Below are positions 22,696 to 37,100 of a stretch of DNA of 64,000 nt, piece by piece; the first letter of the stretch is position 1, and each line of letters starts with the position of its first letter. The notes below the pieces were generated by a model, which was given only the letters and a program-made list of their open reading frames with translations, searched no databases and had not been told where the DNA came from. Origin of the DNA: Alligator mississippiensis. Its lineage: Eukaryota > Chordata > Crocodylia > Alligatoridae. The stretch is taken from NCBI RefSeq assembly GCF_030867095.1, contig NC_081824.1:138041433-138105432 (forward strand), in the 5' to 3' direction. The position numbers and the translations under genes are program-made.

Positions 22696-25111
22696 ATACA
22701 TAGTTTAAAACAAAGTCATCGCCCACCCACCTTGTGCATGAACATTTTTTCAGGGATTTATGCAGGGTGGAACAGAATCACTTTTATGTGAGAATCTGAC
22801 CTGAAGAATTTAATAATCCTCTGTAGGTCTTTCACTTCCAGTGTGTTTTGTATTTTGAAAGGAGTGTGTTCTAAAAGCAGGAAAAGAGGCCTGGGATGTG
22901 AGATGGGGGAGAAAGGTCATCATCAGCCTTAATCACATCAGTGATGCAAGTATGGTTTAGGTTAATACCTGATTTGTGGGTGGATTTGGATGGAGAGGGT
23001 TTAAAAGTAGTAGCAGAAGAAACTGGACGTAAGTGTTGCCTCATTCAGTGCTACCTGCCATAACAAGCCCACTTCTTTAGTTGTAAATAGTAGATACCGC
23101 CATGAAACATTTGGTTAATTGATGCAGCCAATTCAAGCTGCTTATTCTGCATTGATGCAGCTTTTCAGCTGTTCTGGGAAAGCAACTACCAAATATGGGG
23201 ATTTTTCCTTCCGTCTTTCCCCTCCCCATATCAGGATCCTGAAATATAATGCTTGCCAGCCTTGAAATTTTGGTAAACTGAGTCCAAGCTGGAGAGGTAG
23301 GTAGAGATGAAGACAGGGAGGTGGATGGGGAGAAGGCTGCTATATTTAACCTCTTCTCCCCAGGTTGTAACTCTGGTGTAGATCTTTCTTGCAGCCTTCC
23401 CTAACAGAAGAGCCCTGGCCTCAGCAGTTCCTTTCCTGGGTGAGAGGGGCACATAATGAGGCAGCAAAATTTAAAATTTCTCTTCTCATTTGACTGTGGG
23501 GAAGGAAGAAGCATTTCACATCCCCCTCTGGGTCTTTTCTAGAAACAGGTAATGGGTCATTCTATACCTGTCTAGAGTCTTTTCCTGACCTCATGCCAGC
23601 AAAAAATTTGGACAGAGTTTACTATAGATGTAGGAGTTGGAATACCCCGAGTCTCAAGGGAGTGGACAACTTCAGAACTTCTCCAGATGTTCATACCAGA
23701 GTATAAGGTATGTAAAACCTTCCCAACACTGAGTGTCATGTTGCTAGGTCCTATGTTACATGGGGTGGAGACCTTGGAATCAAAGTAAGCTTGACTGTGG
23801 CATCACGGTATCACCTAGCTGGCTTTTAGGTATGTGATTTTTTTTTTTTTCTTTCCTTTTTCATTCCTTCACGCTGGCCCACAGAAATGAAGAACTCCTC
23901 AACTACAGGCAACCAAATTATCATCCTGCAACTTGATGCAGGTAGCATTTGTTTAACATCTGATATAGATACACACTTACTGCACAAGGGCTTGATTGGC
24001 AAGAGTTGCACTCTTTAGGCCTTGAAGAAAGTATGTTATTTCATGAGTTATTTTCACTAGTACCCAGTACGTTTCAGTCTCTATTCCAGTAGCAAAGAAA
24101 ATAGCTTTTAAAGACTCTTCCTTATATGTGTTCTAACTTTGTTCCTTTCCACAGAGGATGCTTGAAATGGATAAGCTGGGCAGGAACCTCTCTTGCTCTA
24201 ACATTTTTGGTCATCAGATATTTCTTTTAAGGGCTCTTAACAGTTTCTCTCGGTTTAGGTGAGGAACAATCCCCCATGTTGTTGTTGCTGTTGTTATATT
24301 TTTATGTGAATCATAGACTCTTCTTTTGGGGCTGAATTCCATCTTGGAACTGGAAGTGGTCAAAAAGGAAACACACTCCCACATATTAAATCTCACATGA
24401 GTTGATGGATGTAATCAGGACTATTATACAATGGAGGACCAGGATTGCTTTTACAATTTAGGAGGGGAGAGGGAGAGGAGTCCTTCAAGTTCAAAAAGTC
24501 CTATTGTCATAATTCTCCAGTTGCTCAGAAGTACAGTTGCCGCTTACCCTATGGTTCAACCCATGTGATAAAAAGGGAGTCTTGTTCTGCCAAGAAATTT
24601 GTATTAGGAAAATGAAACCATCTAAATGTGAACTTGCTTTAATACAATGGGGACTACTTCTTAGTACTGTACACTTGCTGGTGTGTGTGCATGTATTCTG
24701 AAGAGGTTGCCATACATCGATCAGTAATGATACTCTGATTGAACTGCAGCCCTCCACACTGCTCTTGCCTCTCCAAGTCCATTCACAGTTTGGCTTTTTA
24801 TCTTCCTGGTTGCCCTACAGTGTTTGCATCATCTTCAAATTTTGATTTCATTAGAACTATAGACAATTAAGTCCTGAAGCCAGGAAGGGCCCAGAAGTGC
24901 TTGGTTGAATATTAGCTGCATTATGGAAATTGCTCTGGGGTGTAACAGTGGTCCATAGACTGAGATTTATGAAACGTTGGCTGAAGGTTGTATAGCCAGG
25001 ATTCTCAGAAGGGAATAAAAGGAATTCTGACAATAGAGAGTTTGTATCAGATGGATGCTTGGTTCTCTGTCCTAATTTGCCATCAAACACAGGTTTTGGG
25101 AACAGCAGTTC
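22696..25111. other. Intergenic or SLC22A2 3' UTR side
   Basis: Nothing recognised apart from T runs and short open frames. The SLC22A2 polyadenylation site should lie here on the minus strand but I could not assign it. Confidence 0.5.
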
Positions 25112-25178
25112 TCAGTTATGTGCAACCTCTGTTGTTACAACATGCAGGTAAATGGTTTTGTCCTTGCTCTTTCCTTGC
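25112..25178 (-). CDS. SLC22A2: SLC22A2 terminal coding exon 11
   Basis: 67 nt including TGA at 25114-25112. Acceptor CTTCCACAG|G. It encodes a lysine-rich cytosolic tail with [14 protein letters not shown], resembling mammalian OCT tails and the left gene's terminal exon, which is also 67 nt. The longer open frame upstream (to 25525) is intron. Confidence 0.92.
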
Positions 25179-28100
25179 CTGTGGAAGAAAGACGGAAAAG
25201 AACATGATGTTGTGCAAGCTGCAATGTTTCCCAAGGCTTGTCCAAATTCTTTCCAAACTAGTTCCCTGCTGCAAAGCTTGGAGCTGAGGACTGTGAAAAT
25301 GGGAAATGTGGGATGTCCATAACAATTGTCAGTTCTACTCATTTTACCAATAATTTCAAAGAAATGCTGTGGCTGTCTTGTATTCATCCTGGCATATAAA
25401 CAGTGTCTTGTAGGGACAGAAGTACCACCTACCGCTTTGTTCTTTCTTTTTTTCTTTCTCCATGTTCCACAGCCATGTCTAATTGATATACAGACACATT
25501 TGCAGCTGATACAAAAAATCAGCATGGGATGATTGATGTCAATGGAGCAAAATTTATTTTACACCATTTGAGGGAATTAATCCATAGTATTTTAAAGTTT
25601 CAATACCCTCTCTTTCTCCCATATGCAGACAGGACAATGCTTGACATGCAAGAGGGAAGAGTTTTCCCAAAATGCCTTACAGAATTCCTACATAAGGGCA
25701 ATTTTAAAATGAGCAAAGCCAAGAACCTGACCTTACTTTGCAGAGTTAAAAGCTCAGCCTCAAGTGCGGTTTCTTTGACTGGGTTCTGAGTTTGCACTAT
25801 ATCTCACCAACAGCCTTTTCTTTTTGTTTTGGAATAATGGCTTCACATCCTTTATGTAACTTGCCAGGTTGCAGTAGAAAAGGGGAATCGACTACCCAAA
25901 ATAACCATGTTCTTTGGAAGGTCACTTCTCTACTACAAAGGCACCACACTGAAATGAAGACATTGGGTTCAAAAGTCACCTTTAACTCTTCACTATTCCC
26001 CTTTTTGCCCATGACAGCTATTTTTGCCCATGACAGCTGGTATTGTTCTGCCAGTGAAACCTTCATTCTGTATACCTAGAGACTAAAGCTGGGAGCAGCC
26101 TCCCAGTAGGTGAGAATTATGTGCGTCACAACACTGAAAGAGTGATATCAAGGTTACAGCTTTTCAAATTCCACATAAAACAAGCTTCCTTTCAGACAAC
26201 TAATTATTTTATAGAGCTTGATTTAGGTCATGCCGTATAGTTCAGAGACTTTGTACTGCTATCCAAAACACACCCAATGACCTCTCTTTCTCTCTTTCTT
26301 TTTTTTTGTTCCAGTGTTCCTGGCAATGGGCTAGTACTGTGGTGTTTTGTCAGAGCAGCAATAACCATGCTGAAATGAACAACATGCTTAGTAGACACAA
26401 GGATGTGGCAGCTGAGAATGATCTAGACCAGTGATTCTCAATCAGGGTGTCACAGTGCACTGAGATCCTTTCACGGGTGTTGGAGGGGTGCCATATACAA
26501 TGTTAGTCCTGTTAGGTTTGCAAACATGATTCACAAGATAAACCCATAGATTTCAAATAGAGATCCATAGTTGTGGTCTTCCTGAATTCTTTGCAACAGA
26601 AAAGTTGCTGCCATTTTTCTGTATTAACCCCCCCCTAAAAAACAAAACAAAACAAAACAAACCCCCCCCCCCCACTAATAGCTGGCATTTTCTGACAGGT
26701 GCTGTGAGTCTATCCAGGGGTGCCATGAATTTAAAAAGGTTGCAAGCTCCACTGATCTAGACTATAGTTTGGATATTGGACAATTAAAACAGATGCCTGT
26801 CCCTGCAGCTTTACAATACGGTGTTATTGTGATTCCTGATGTGGGTTTGGTATAATTTCTCTCCTACAAGTTGCAGGCAGAAGGGAGAGAGGGGAGCCTG
26901 CATAGCACTGTACCTATGCATATTTTCAGCATCTTCAATGGTCTCGGGCAAAGTTTTTCCTTTGGTCTCTGGTAGGAGCAACACCAATCCACCATCAATT
27001 AGGCCAACCACAGCTTCAAAAATACAAAGACAAAAGGGTTAGAGTTGAAGCAGGGATGATGATGTTAATGAGCATTAAACAGATGAGTAATAATTACCTC
27101 TAATGATTATAGATTGAGTCTCAGTGGCTCCAGCTAAGTAAACACATCTTAAAGAAATCCAGATTGCAGGTGGGTTTTTGTTAAGAGTTCTCAAGTTTCA
27201 GGTGAGTGCAATAGTTACCAAGGTTACTTTTCTGACATAAGAAAAGAAATTCAAAACCCAAATCTTGTATGTGCTTTGGCTCCTCACACCACTTGGAGAA
27301 CCCAAAGGAAGCAGTCTGTCTCTGGAGGTATGCCTACTTTTATCCTCAACAAGCTCAGATAGGAGGGCATGTCCCAACCCCAGAAATGTGATGGTGATGC
27401 CGCTCTGTCTCCAATGTGCTTATTAAGAGGCTGAGGGGGATGCCCCCAGAGCAGTTTCCCTGCTGCATTTCTGGGTTTCACAGGCTCAGGCAGGTGTGTT
27501 TGGGAACATCCTTTCCTGAGAACAGTGTGCCAAGGACATAATGTGTCTCTTAGTACTTAAGGACTCCTTTCCCATACCTATTTGATTGTCAAGCCAGGTG
27601 ATTTCACTTCAGCTGAATCCTTTTGCCTGGAGCGGTCCATTCTCCTCCCGCCCCAATGTCTAGGATATAACAAGTGTGTCAAGTCCACAAAAAGATATAG
27701 ATTTCTTACCAAAAACCACAAGTGGCAGCTCATGCCAGATCTCTGCCAGTCTGTACACGATGAATGGCGTTATGATCCCACCAACGTCGCACATGGAGGA
27801 GCAGACAAGTACTCCCAGATTCCTGGAAAACAAATGCACCTGAAAAGTTTTCTCAACCTTAATCATATTTAAAAGGGTTCTCTAGCTATTTGCTGTTGAA
27901 GAGTTTTTAACAATGCATGGGGAAGATTAGGCACAGCATTTCTGCTAACAATACCAGGAGGACCGCATCTAGCCTGTTGCATGTGACAATGGGTACGTCT
28001 CCACCAAGATGTAGCAAGAATATAGGCATTAATCAGATGTTCAGGGGGGTAGGGAATGAATTCACATATATGATAAATTGGGACGAGTTGCTACCCTCAG

Positions 28101-31100
28101 GGAAAAGATTTAAAAATGAATACAAAGGGATTTTAAAAGAAATTATTCTTATTGGCCTACTAATCTAGGGCAATGGGGAACATTAACAACAAGAAAATAG
28201 GGGTGAGGTATCTGGAAGATCTTCTAATGAAGTGTATCAGAAAGTATCAAGTGTTCCTTCTCTGAGGATGGGAAGCCCCTGAATTTTGGGAGGTAGAAAC
28301 TGAGACTAGATAAGGAAGTGGAAAATGTTCTGGGAGGAATAATCCTGTATTGATAGAGATTGACAAGATGTCTGTAAGGTCTGCTGTTCTTAATTCTATG
28401 ATTCATTTCTTTTTAATGAGGGATTGGTTCTTGTGGTGGTTTTTTGCAGGGACAGTCTGGAGGAGTGGGATGGTTTGTAATGCGTTACAGAGACTTCTCC
28501 GGCCCTTGTCCCTCCAAGATGTATACACTGGGCATGGAAGAGGCAGGGCCAGAGAATCAGTAGCATAACTAGGGCAGGGCAAGCAGAGCACCCAGCCCAG
28601 GTGTTGACTATGAGGGGGTGCCTCCCTCCAGACGTATTTGCCATGGGGAGGGCAGCCCTGCACAGCCCCTGCCTGTCCCTAGAAGCCCTATGTGGTCCTG
28701 TGCCCCGCAGTATATCTGTGGAGCAGGAGGACAGGTGGAATAATGTTTCCTCTCTGCCAGGAGGTCTTGCCTGGGTGGCACAGCTGTGCCCCAGAGGTCA
28801 GGATGTGAACAGGGCACCTGTGCTTCAGTCGTAGCAGCACAAGCTTCTGCTGTTAGGGAAGCAGCAGCTGCTGCCTTTCAAGTGAAGAGACTAGAGACCC
28901 TGGGTCCCTCTCCTTTCTCCTACTCCATCCCTGTTCTCCAGCGCTCAGCACGCCCTCCCCCCACTACTCCCGCACCTATGGCCCCATCACATGCCATCTC
29001 TGCTGTCCTGCACATCTGAAATTCTATTTTTACACCCATTTTCCAAATACAAAATCACTTTCTTTGGTTACTGCATGGACTGCAGCTTCCCCTTCCACAT
29101 CAGTGGTTTCCAGGCAGCTTCTTGTGGCCATCTCAATGCTACTTTATATTTTCTGGAACTTAAAACATTGTCCATGAACATTCTGCTCCACCTGCCCATG
29201 CAGTGTTTGCTAGGTGAAGGGGTGTCTTATTAACGATTAAATATTTTATTTTTAAATTGAATTTCTTTTGTCTGATAGATACCCCACTTTTATGCATCAC
29301 TGAATTGCATGTTGTGGCTCTAACATGGCCCTGTTATATCTTGGACTGAGCAAGTAGAGACCCCTTGCATTTGTACATTTAATCTTCTCTACTGTCTTAG
29401 TGTAGGATGGGCAAACATACCTGAGAAATGTTGGGTACAATTCAGGATTTACTAGGCAAATAATCTCATAGCACATTGTAATTGCCATTCTGCCCAGGCA
29501 AGCTGCAGTAGCTTTTAGCCAGTAAAGATCTGGAAGGAAAGCACATGCTTTAGAGTTAGGTTTCTGGCTGGTTTCTTCCCATAAAGTTGTAAAGCACTGT
29601 TAAAGACTGAATTTAGTAAATGGTAATACTACAGTATAAGAACCGTTGAGGGAGCATATATGGATAACTTTGTCTCACTCAGTAAACAATTTATTTTAAT
29701 GTTCCTTGGTGGTCTGAGAGACTAGACAGTATTTGGGGCTTTGCCAAGCTGTTTCCAAAAGAAGAGAGAAAGATGATAAGAGTCAAGAATTTCTTTGATG
29801 CAATCCTATTTATATACAAAAGAACATATACACACAGTCCTGTTTCCCTGATCACAGTAAAAATAAATAATCGGCTATTTTCTTGGTCAAAAATCCAACT
29901 CTGCCTCTTCAGTAAGTACCCTGCCCTAGAGAAGCTCTCCTTGGCTTCTATCCAGAGCCACATCTGCACTACTTTTCTCACTGTCTGCTAGATGATGCCC
30001 TTCACATGCACCCAGTGATGCATCTGTGCCAACTCCTGTGTTCCCAATCCATTGCCACCAAATAGTTCTCAGCCACATTGTTTAGTTTCTGGTCAGGTCT
30101 TGCCACACATACCACATGCTTTAGGTCTGGTGATTTCCATTGTTTCATCCACTGGTAAGCAAAGTTGCATTTAATTGCTTCCTTATTTAGTATAGATGAA
30201 GGGAAACTTGTATGCCCACTGGCTACTTAAGAGGTCTGTAATTGTTGGGTCACCCTCACAGGACGTGAAAGGTAGGAAAGAAGTGAAATCCTTCATTTGA
30301 CAAGTAAGGAGACTGAAGGGGATGGTTGAAGAAACTCCCCCAAGGGCTCGCACCCAGTGTAACTGCAGAGCGAAGGTTAGGACTCAGAAATCCTTGCATT
30401 TTAGCCACATATGGCATCCAGTAGATTACACTGGACTGCCTCCTTGTATAGCCCCTACTGTGCCTCATCACTGTTTTAAATGGTACATTTGGTCATCGGA
30501 GTATTGTTCTTTGGCAGAGTAATTTTTCTCTAGATTCCCCATTTCTATTAATGTGCATCTGAGCTGACCATGGCTAGTGAGGGAAGTGGGCACTGTGACC
30601 AAGATGGTCCTTTCCTGCCCTTGGTTTTGCTGCTGTGGTCACTGCTATTACTGTAGTTGTACTCTTGAATTAAAAGTTCAGGGAAGATGTTCTGCAGTAC
30701 ACCTTAAAGGACTAGTGCCTTTGGAGCAACAGAAGAGAGATAGGAGCAGATTAAATGTCATAAAGGACTGGTGTCTGTCATTGAGCTTGCTTGTCACCTT
30801 AAATTTGTTAGCTCTGGCGTCAGCATGTGTGAGGGAACAAACTGTACCTGGACAGTCTCTAAGGGCATGCCTACGCAGCCATGGCAGCACATCCCAGTTG
30901 GGATGGTTCCAAGCATAATCTAAACTCAGATATGTGCCAGTGAGGCCCCTCTATGATATCCCTCTGCAGCTATTCTTGAGACTCCTGGCATCAGCCCCAG
31001 ACTCGCAAGCGCACAGAACGGTCTGGCCGTTCATGCATCTGGGTTTGGAGCGTGCCAGTGGGAGCAGGTGATCAGGGCATGCTCAGGACTGCTATGGCTG

Positions 31101-34100
31101 GGGAGGGACTTTGCAGTGTAGTTATTCTCTTGATTTCTGTGTGTGTGCATGTATAAGCCCCCAAAAGCTTGGTGCTCTGCTGACTACTCTAAACTTGGGG
31201 CTATGTAAAAATGACACAGAGTTAAACAGCCGAGTGGGTGCAGTGTGGGAAATGCAGTCCAGGATGCCCCATTTCTCAAGCCTCACATCAGAAAAACTCT
31301 GGATGTGGGAAAAGATGTTTAGTGTTGTTTGTTTTTGTTTTTGGTGGAGGGGGAGGAAATTGCTTTTGTTTGCACTGAATTGCAATGGAGATGTGGTTGT
31401 TACAGCAAAAAATGGTTTGGGGTTTCTTTTCCCTACGTCTAGAGCAAAACTACAATGTGGCCTCAAGAGCTAACACTGGCATGGACTAGTTGACTTGAAA
31501 GCTTAGAGAACTCACCCTCTGGGATTAAAGCAGTAGCCAGACAGGCAGCTCCTGCCACCACGTTTGCCACTGCCCAGGGATAACGTCGGCCGATTCGATC
31601 AACTGTAAGGATGAGTATGAGGGCAGCCGGAAATTCAACAAGAGCGGAATAGAAGAAATCCAGGTAAATGTTCCCACCAGCTATTCCCATGTGCATGATG
31701 AGCCCCTGGTACAAAACGGAGCTTGTGAACCTGGACAGAGACAGAACCCGGGTGAAGTCAAATTGCTGAAGAGAATTCATTCAAAGAACTGAGCCAAAGC
31801 AGGTTGGAGGGGAAGGGGAACAGGCTCAAACCAACTCTGGAAATCTGGCACTTTGAAATGACAATATTGCCTAACCGTCCCTTACCACGTGTACATCAGA
31901 ATGAATGTGTGTTTCCTTATCTGAGGAGTCCTGACCAGGTCCAGAAATGAAGGGTTATGCTTCTCTCCATCTTCCTCTTGAGGGATAAGACTCTAAGAGA
32001 GAACAAGAGGGATATTAAACATGGGTATGGGGTTGATGGGTCAGTGCCAGGAGTGATCTACCTTGTCCATTTTTCTCTGGATCAATGCAAGGACATAGTA
32101 GTTAAGATTTTTCATTTGCCAATTAAGAACTTGACTGCAGAGTAACCAAAATAATGGGAGAAAACATTTACCTCCAGCTTGTCTGTCTGTACCAAATCTG
32201 TTTCACTGCACACAGCAATGTATTTTTAAAACCCCTGAACAAAAGATGTCTTTGAATTGGTCAGTCTTGTGAACTGATTGTTAAAATATTGCTTGATCCT
32301 TCACAGAAAGGTAGATTGTGTCTATTGGGATGTTGATGTGGGACTCATCATGTGTGGTGTTTTAAGATCCTGAGCATTTACAAATTATAAGCACTTGACT
32401 TCATAAGTTTTCACTGCTTTGGCTTGTCAAATTGCTCCTTGTTCCAAACTGAGAGCAATCTTAAACCTACTGTATCATTTGTAAGTGTGTACTCAGCAAA
32501 TAAAGTACACTCTCACCTGAAAAGAGGAAGGGAGTTTCTTCCCGTTTCCCTTGGCAATGCGATTAATAACTTTCATGGCTTTGTCATTTTTCTTTTGAGC
32601 GATCAGCCACCTAGGAGACTCTGGCAGACACCTGCAACGCAAGCAACCATACACAGCTACATGTAAAAGCAAAGTATGTCCTTGAGTATTAAAACTGAAT
32701 TGAGTTTCTTTTGCTAGCATCTAAGGGGTCCTGAAAAACCACAAATCCAGCTGAAGTCCTTGGTAGCTGTGGATGGTCATCTACTTTCAGGCTTATTAGA
32801 AAAGTCAAAGATCTACCTGTTCCTAGCAGCCTGTCAGGCTAGTCTGATTAAGGCACAACAATTTCTGTCAGCAGCAGCATGCAATGGAGTGATGTGGCCT
32901 GGCATCATGTTTAAATGCCTTTGACTCTGGGGGGGGCAAATGTGAATTTGTGCCTGGACATCTGGGTTGAGTGGTGGCAGCTTTTGATGTGAGGCTTCTA
33001 GAGCTGCAGCGGGATGCCTCAAACCAATGATTCTCAGCTAAGGTGCTGGGGCACCCTGAGGTGCCACAAGATCCTTTGAAGGGTGCTGTAGGAAGTGTGA
33101 GAAGATAAACAGATAAGGGCTGTCTCAGGTTCTCCCTGCATGGCTGTTTCCACACCCCCACTGCCTGGCCTTTCTTCAAGGGGGCAGGGACTGTAATAAA
33201 TACATTACCTTTGGAAATGGAGTGCTGTTTAATTCACAAAAGTTGTGGAGGGTGCCTTGAGTTTCAGATGGTTGAGAACCACTGCCTTAAGTATTCATAG
33301 ATGTTATGGTCGGAAGGGACTTCTCGTATGCCCCCTTTGAATGAACACCTTGCCTGGTTTTTAGACAAAAATAGCTCATTGTATTCATCCCAAGTGCAGG
33401 GGGGCTGGACCCGATGATCTGTAAGGTCCCTTCCAACCCCTAACAACTATGAAACTATGAAAATAATATTAAAGAAAAAAATCTGTTTGTAAATATTCAA
33501 AATGGTTAAAATGTTCTTAATTATGATATTTGCTGAAAGATAAAATATTTGATAGGAGGCTTGAAGCCTGCCATATTTTCTCACATAAAATATGCATCTT
33601 TCCCCCCAAATCAGCTCCCCCCCCCCCAATTGGGGTGTATGTCTTAAGCATGGAAGCTGGAAAAGAAGCATACATGTGTGTATCATGCAGCTGCCACGAT
33701 GGCTGCCGCTTGTGTCTGGCTTAGAAAGTGGAATGGAGCCCTATCCAGCCTGGGATGCTGTCTCTGGGTCTTGTCTGGACCAGCACACAGCATGTGCCAT
33801 TAGGGTGACCACCTGTCCCTAACCGGGTGGGACAGTCCTGGAATGGGAACCTCAAGTCCCAGTCCTGGGCTACATGACCCTGGGACAGCATTTGTCCCAG
33901 ATTTGCAGTGTTGCGCAGGGATCATGAAACAATGGGTTTCCCCTTGCAGGCTGGCAGCATTCAAGGTGGGTTGGGGTTGCTGGGAGTGGGACAAAGTGGT
34001 TGCCATGTGCATGTGCCACCTTTACATTTTAAAAAGGTGGTCATCCTATGTGGCATGCATCACACTGGCCCTCTGTGCTGTATGTGGCATGTGGGGCCAA

Positions 34101-37100
34101 GACACCAGATACACCCGGACTGGCCCTGTGCGCTAGATCCAGAGCACGGGGCCAGCCTGTGGGCCTGATTGGGCCTATATACTTGTTCCATACCACCCAT
34201 CCATCCAGCCAATGGGGCATGGCACCCCTGAGTTGCAGTAAAGAACTCATAGTTTTGCTATTGCCCTTGCAAGGGTCTGGAGCCTAATCCTGTGTGACAT
34301 AGTAAGTCTTCCTGGCAACATGAAGCACCCCAGAAGCCAGTCTAGGTGAGGTAGCAGGAATGTCCTGGCATGATAGACTGTTTCCTGAGATGGCACACTG
34401 CCCAGACACTTGATATTCCTAGAATGATTTACCAGCACTCTGTCAGTGGACCACAACTCTGGAAAACCCTTTTATTCCTACATTCTGTCTTCCAGAAACC
34501 AGGTGTATGTTTTATTTGGGGACATGTGTATGTGAGGGAGTACAGTATTTTTTTACTATTAATAAATACCTACCTCTTAGCCTGAACGGGAGTAACTGTT
34601 TTGAAGAAATACAGACCACCTCCCCCTCTCCCCCCACCCCCACTTAGAGCTATCTGTATTTGAGATGTTGCTTTCACAGCTAGAGCTGGAAGCAACCACG
34701 AGCTCCTTGCATGGTAGGTGATAAGGAGTCCTAGTCCAGATGTAGTGTGAATTTTACATCTGATCCCTCACTCTGGATCTAATCAAAGCCCCCAGATCTA
34801 AAAACACCCAACTTCGGAGGGAATGAGCAAAGAGCATGCTGGATATGAATACGGTTGCTTGATCCTATCTCTTAGTAATGCTACTATAGTTTCTCAGTGG
34901 CCAATGTCCTACCCTGCTAGGCTGGAGAACCAAGCTAGTTTCCCAGTGCTGGTCTTGTATGGTACCGGTTTGCAGGGACTAACTAGGGACAAGAGTTATT
35001 GAGAAGGCAGGGTCCTGTGTCAGGGAGGACAAATGGGAAAGAATGTCTTATACTGTTCAGGAACAGCCTCTTGGTGAATTAAAAGTAATGCAGAGTGCTT
35101 GATTTCTTGACTATAACATTGTATTAATGGCACAACAGGTCCCTGTATGTAATATTTTAAAACTTCTAGTCTGGTCTCTCCCATCTGGGAAACACAGCAA
35201 ATGGAAAAATGGAATTTGCAATCTGTGGGAAAGGTTTGATATTTCAGTGTTTCTGTCCATTCCCAGCTGGGATGCAAAAACAAAATATAAAAACTTTCTT
35301 CAGAGTGAAAAGTTCCAAAAAAACCATTTCATTTCAGAAATTTGAAAACATTTTGTTTTGGATCAACATCCAGCCGTAGACACAGTCATGGGCAAATGGC
35401 AGTTGTAATCCATGCTTCCCTCTCTTTATGCTCCTTGGCTAAACTACAATTTCCAAGATGCAAGGCAATTTTCCTTAATATTTAAAGGCCAAGAGAAAAC
35501 CAGGTTGTATCTGGGGACTGGTTCATAGCAGTCAATGAGGGGTGTGAGGGAACCAGAAGCACAAGTCCCATGAGGCAATGAAGTGGTCTGCAAAAATAAT
35601 TCATTTCTGACTTAATTAAAAACAATATTATACTGAATATTTTCCCAGTTAAAGAGAGTATCAAAGTTTAAAAAAAAAATCTCCATTTGTATTTTCTTTC
35701 TTACCTGTAAAATTATAGGTACTTACCAGTAATAGAGCAAGAAGAAGAAATTTGGCAACGTAACAGCAAGCTGTAGCCATCTCCAATGGGGAATCACATA
35801 AGCAACGGCCGCAAGTACAAGGAGTCCAACAGAAAAAGCTGCTTGGTAAACAATCCCTACAGTCCGCCTATATTTTAAGCCAACAAATTCTGCAACTAAA
35901 GAGAATTATATAAGTCAAGGTAGAAGAGAACAGATGACCCATCAATTTTCAAACAGGAGAACCTAGTTTACTTTATTTTCATCGGTTCTGGATTCCATGA
36001 TCTTTTGGGTCCTCTGCTGTAGCTGTAATACTGAAGAGCACTTGAAGAACTAGAAGGTGTCCCCAGGCCCCCTCCATCTGGTGCAGTGCAGTTCATGCCA
36101 GCCTGTCTCCCTCCTTAGCTCTGCACCATGCATTCATCTGCTCCCAAACTGTTTCTCCGTATCTCTCCTCTGCAGTTGCCTCGGGCCTCTCTGCTTTGTG
36201 CTGGAAGCTGGTCTCAGCTCTCCCACACCAATAAAGCTATGGTCTCTCTCACTGCCAAATTCACCACTGTCCGTGGCTGGTAGTAATGGCAAATGGCAGA
36301 GAGAGTAAATGACAGCTGCAGTAGGTGGGGCCTGAAAGCAGTCTTCAGCACAAAGCAGGGAGGGAGGGTGGCAGTAGGTGGATTTGGGGGCTTTGGAGGT
36401 TGGTGCAGATAAACAGTTCAGGGGCAAAGAAGGGGACATGCCAAGGCAAGCTGTGCCACAGGAGGTGGAGGTGTCCAGACGGGGACTTGACAGTGCCCAC
36501 CAGACTTGTGCAGTGCTGGCCCAGGGCACAAACCTTACTAGTTGCATCTCTGCTGAAGAATCCTCTGAAGTTACAGTTCTGCTCAGGGACAGGGAGTAAC
36601 TTGAATAATCAAATGTATTCTTCAAGAATAGGATCTGCTGAGCTTGGAGGTCTCTTTCAGTCCATTAACCTATGTGGTAGTGGTGGTGACAGACCACGAT
36701 GGCTCGGGAAATATGCAAAAGGCAAGATTTTGTTTATTATCTTTTATTGGGCCAATCTTATAATTGGGAGAGATACGAGGCAAACCTTTGAACATCAGAA
36801 GCCTTAGGTCTGGGAAAGGAACAAGAGCAGACAGCCTAAGCTGAGTAATATTAAAACTCAAAGCTGTGGCAAGACTTACGTAGGCCCATCCTTGCAGCTG
36901 AGTTGATCATTCTGTGTTGTATCACTTTCACAGCTTTGCTTATCTTTTAGACCATTGGAACAATTACTTTTGTTTAACCCTATTACATAAGAAATGCGGG
37001 TGCTTGACCACCTGGGCGACAGCGATCATTGCCTGCTGGAATTCACCATCCAGCGCAAGGTGGCAAAGGCCTGCAGTAAGGCAGCAGCCCTGGACTTCAG

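Noticed and set aside
25179..25525. Long minus-strand open frame running into SLC22A2 exon 11
   Set aside because: The part right of 25178 lies upstream of a good CCACAG acceptor and has no OCT similarity; it is intron.
26811..26913. Read-through of SLC22A2 exon 10 into a 35-residue alternative tail
   Set aside because: The donor at 26914 is consensus and the proper terminal exon was found at 25112-25178.
36134..36625. 163-codon minus-strand frame with a competing plus-strand frame of 160 codons
   Set aside because: Mutually overlapping frames in intron 3 without motifs; compositional.
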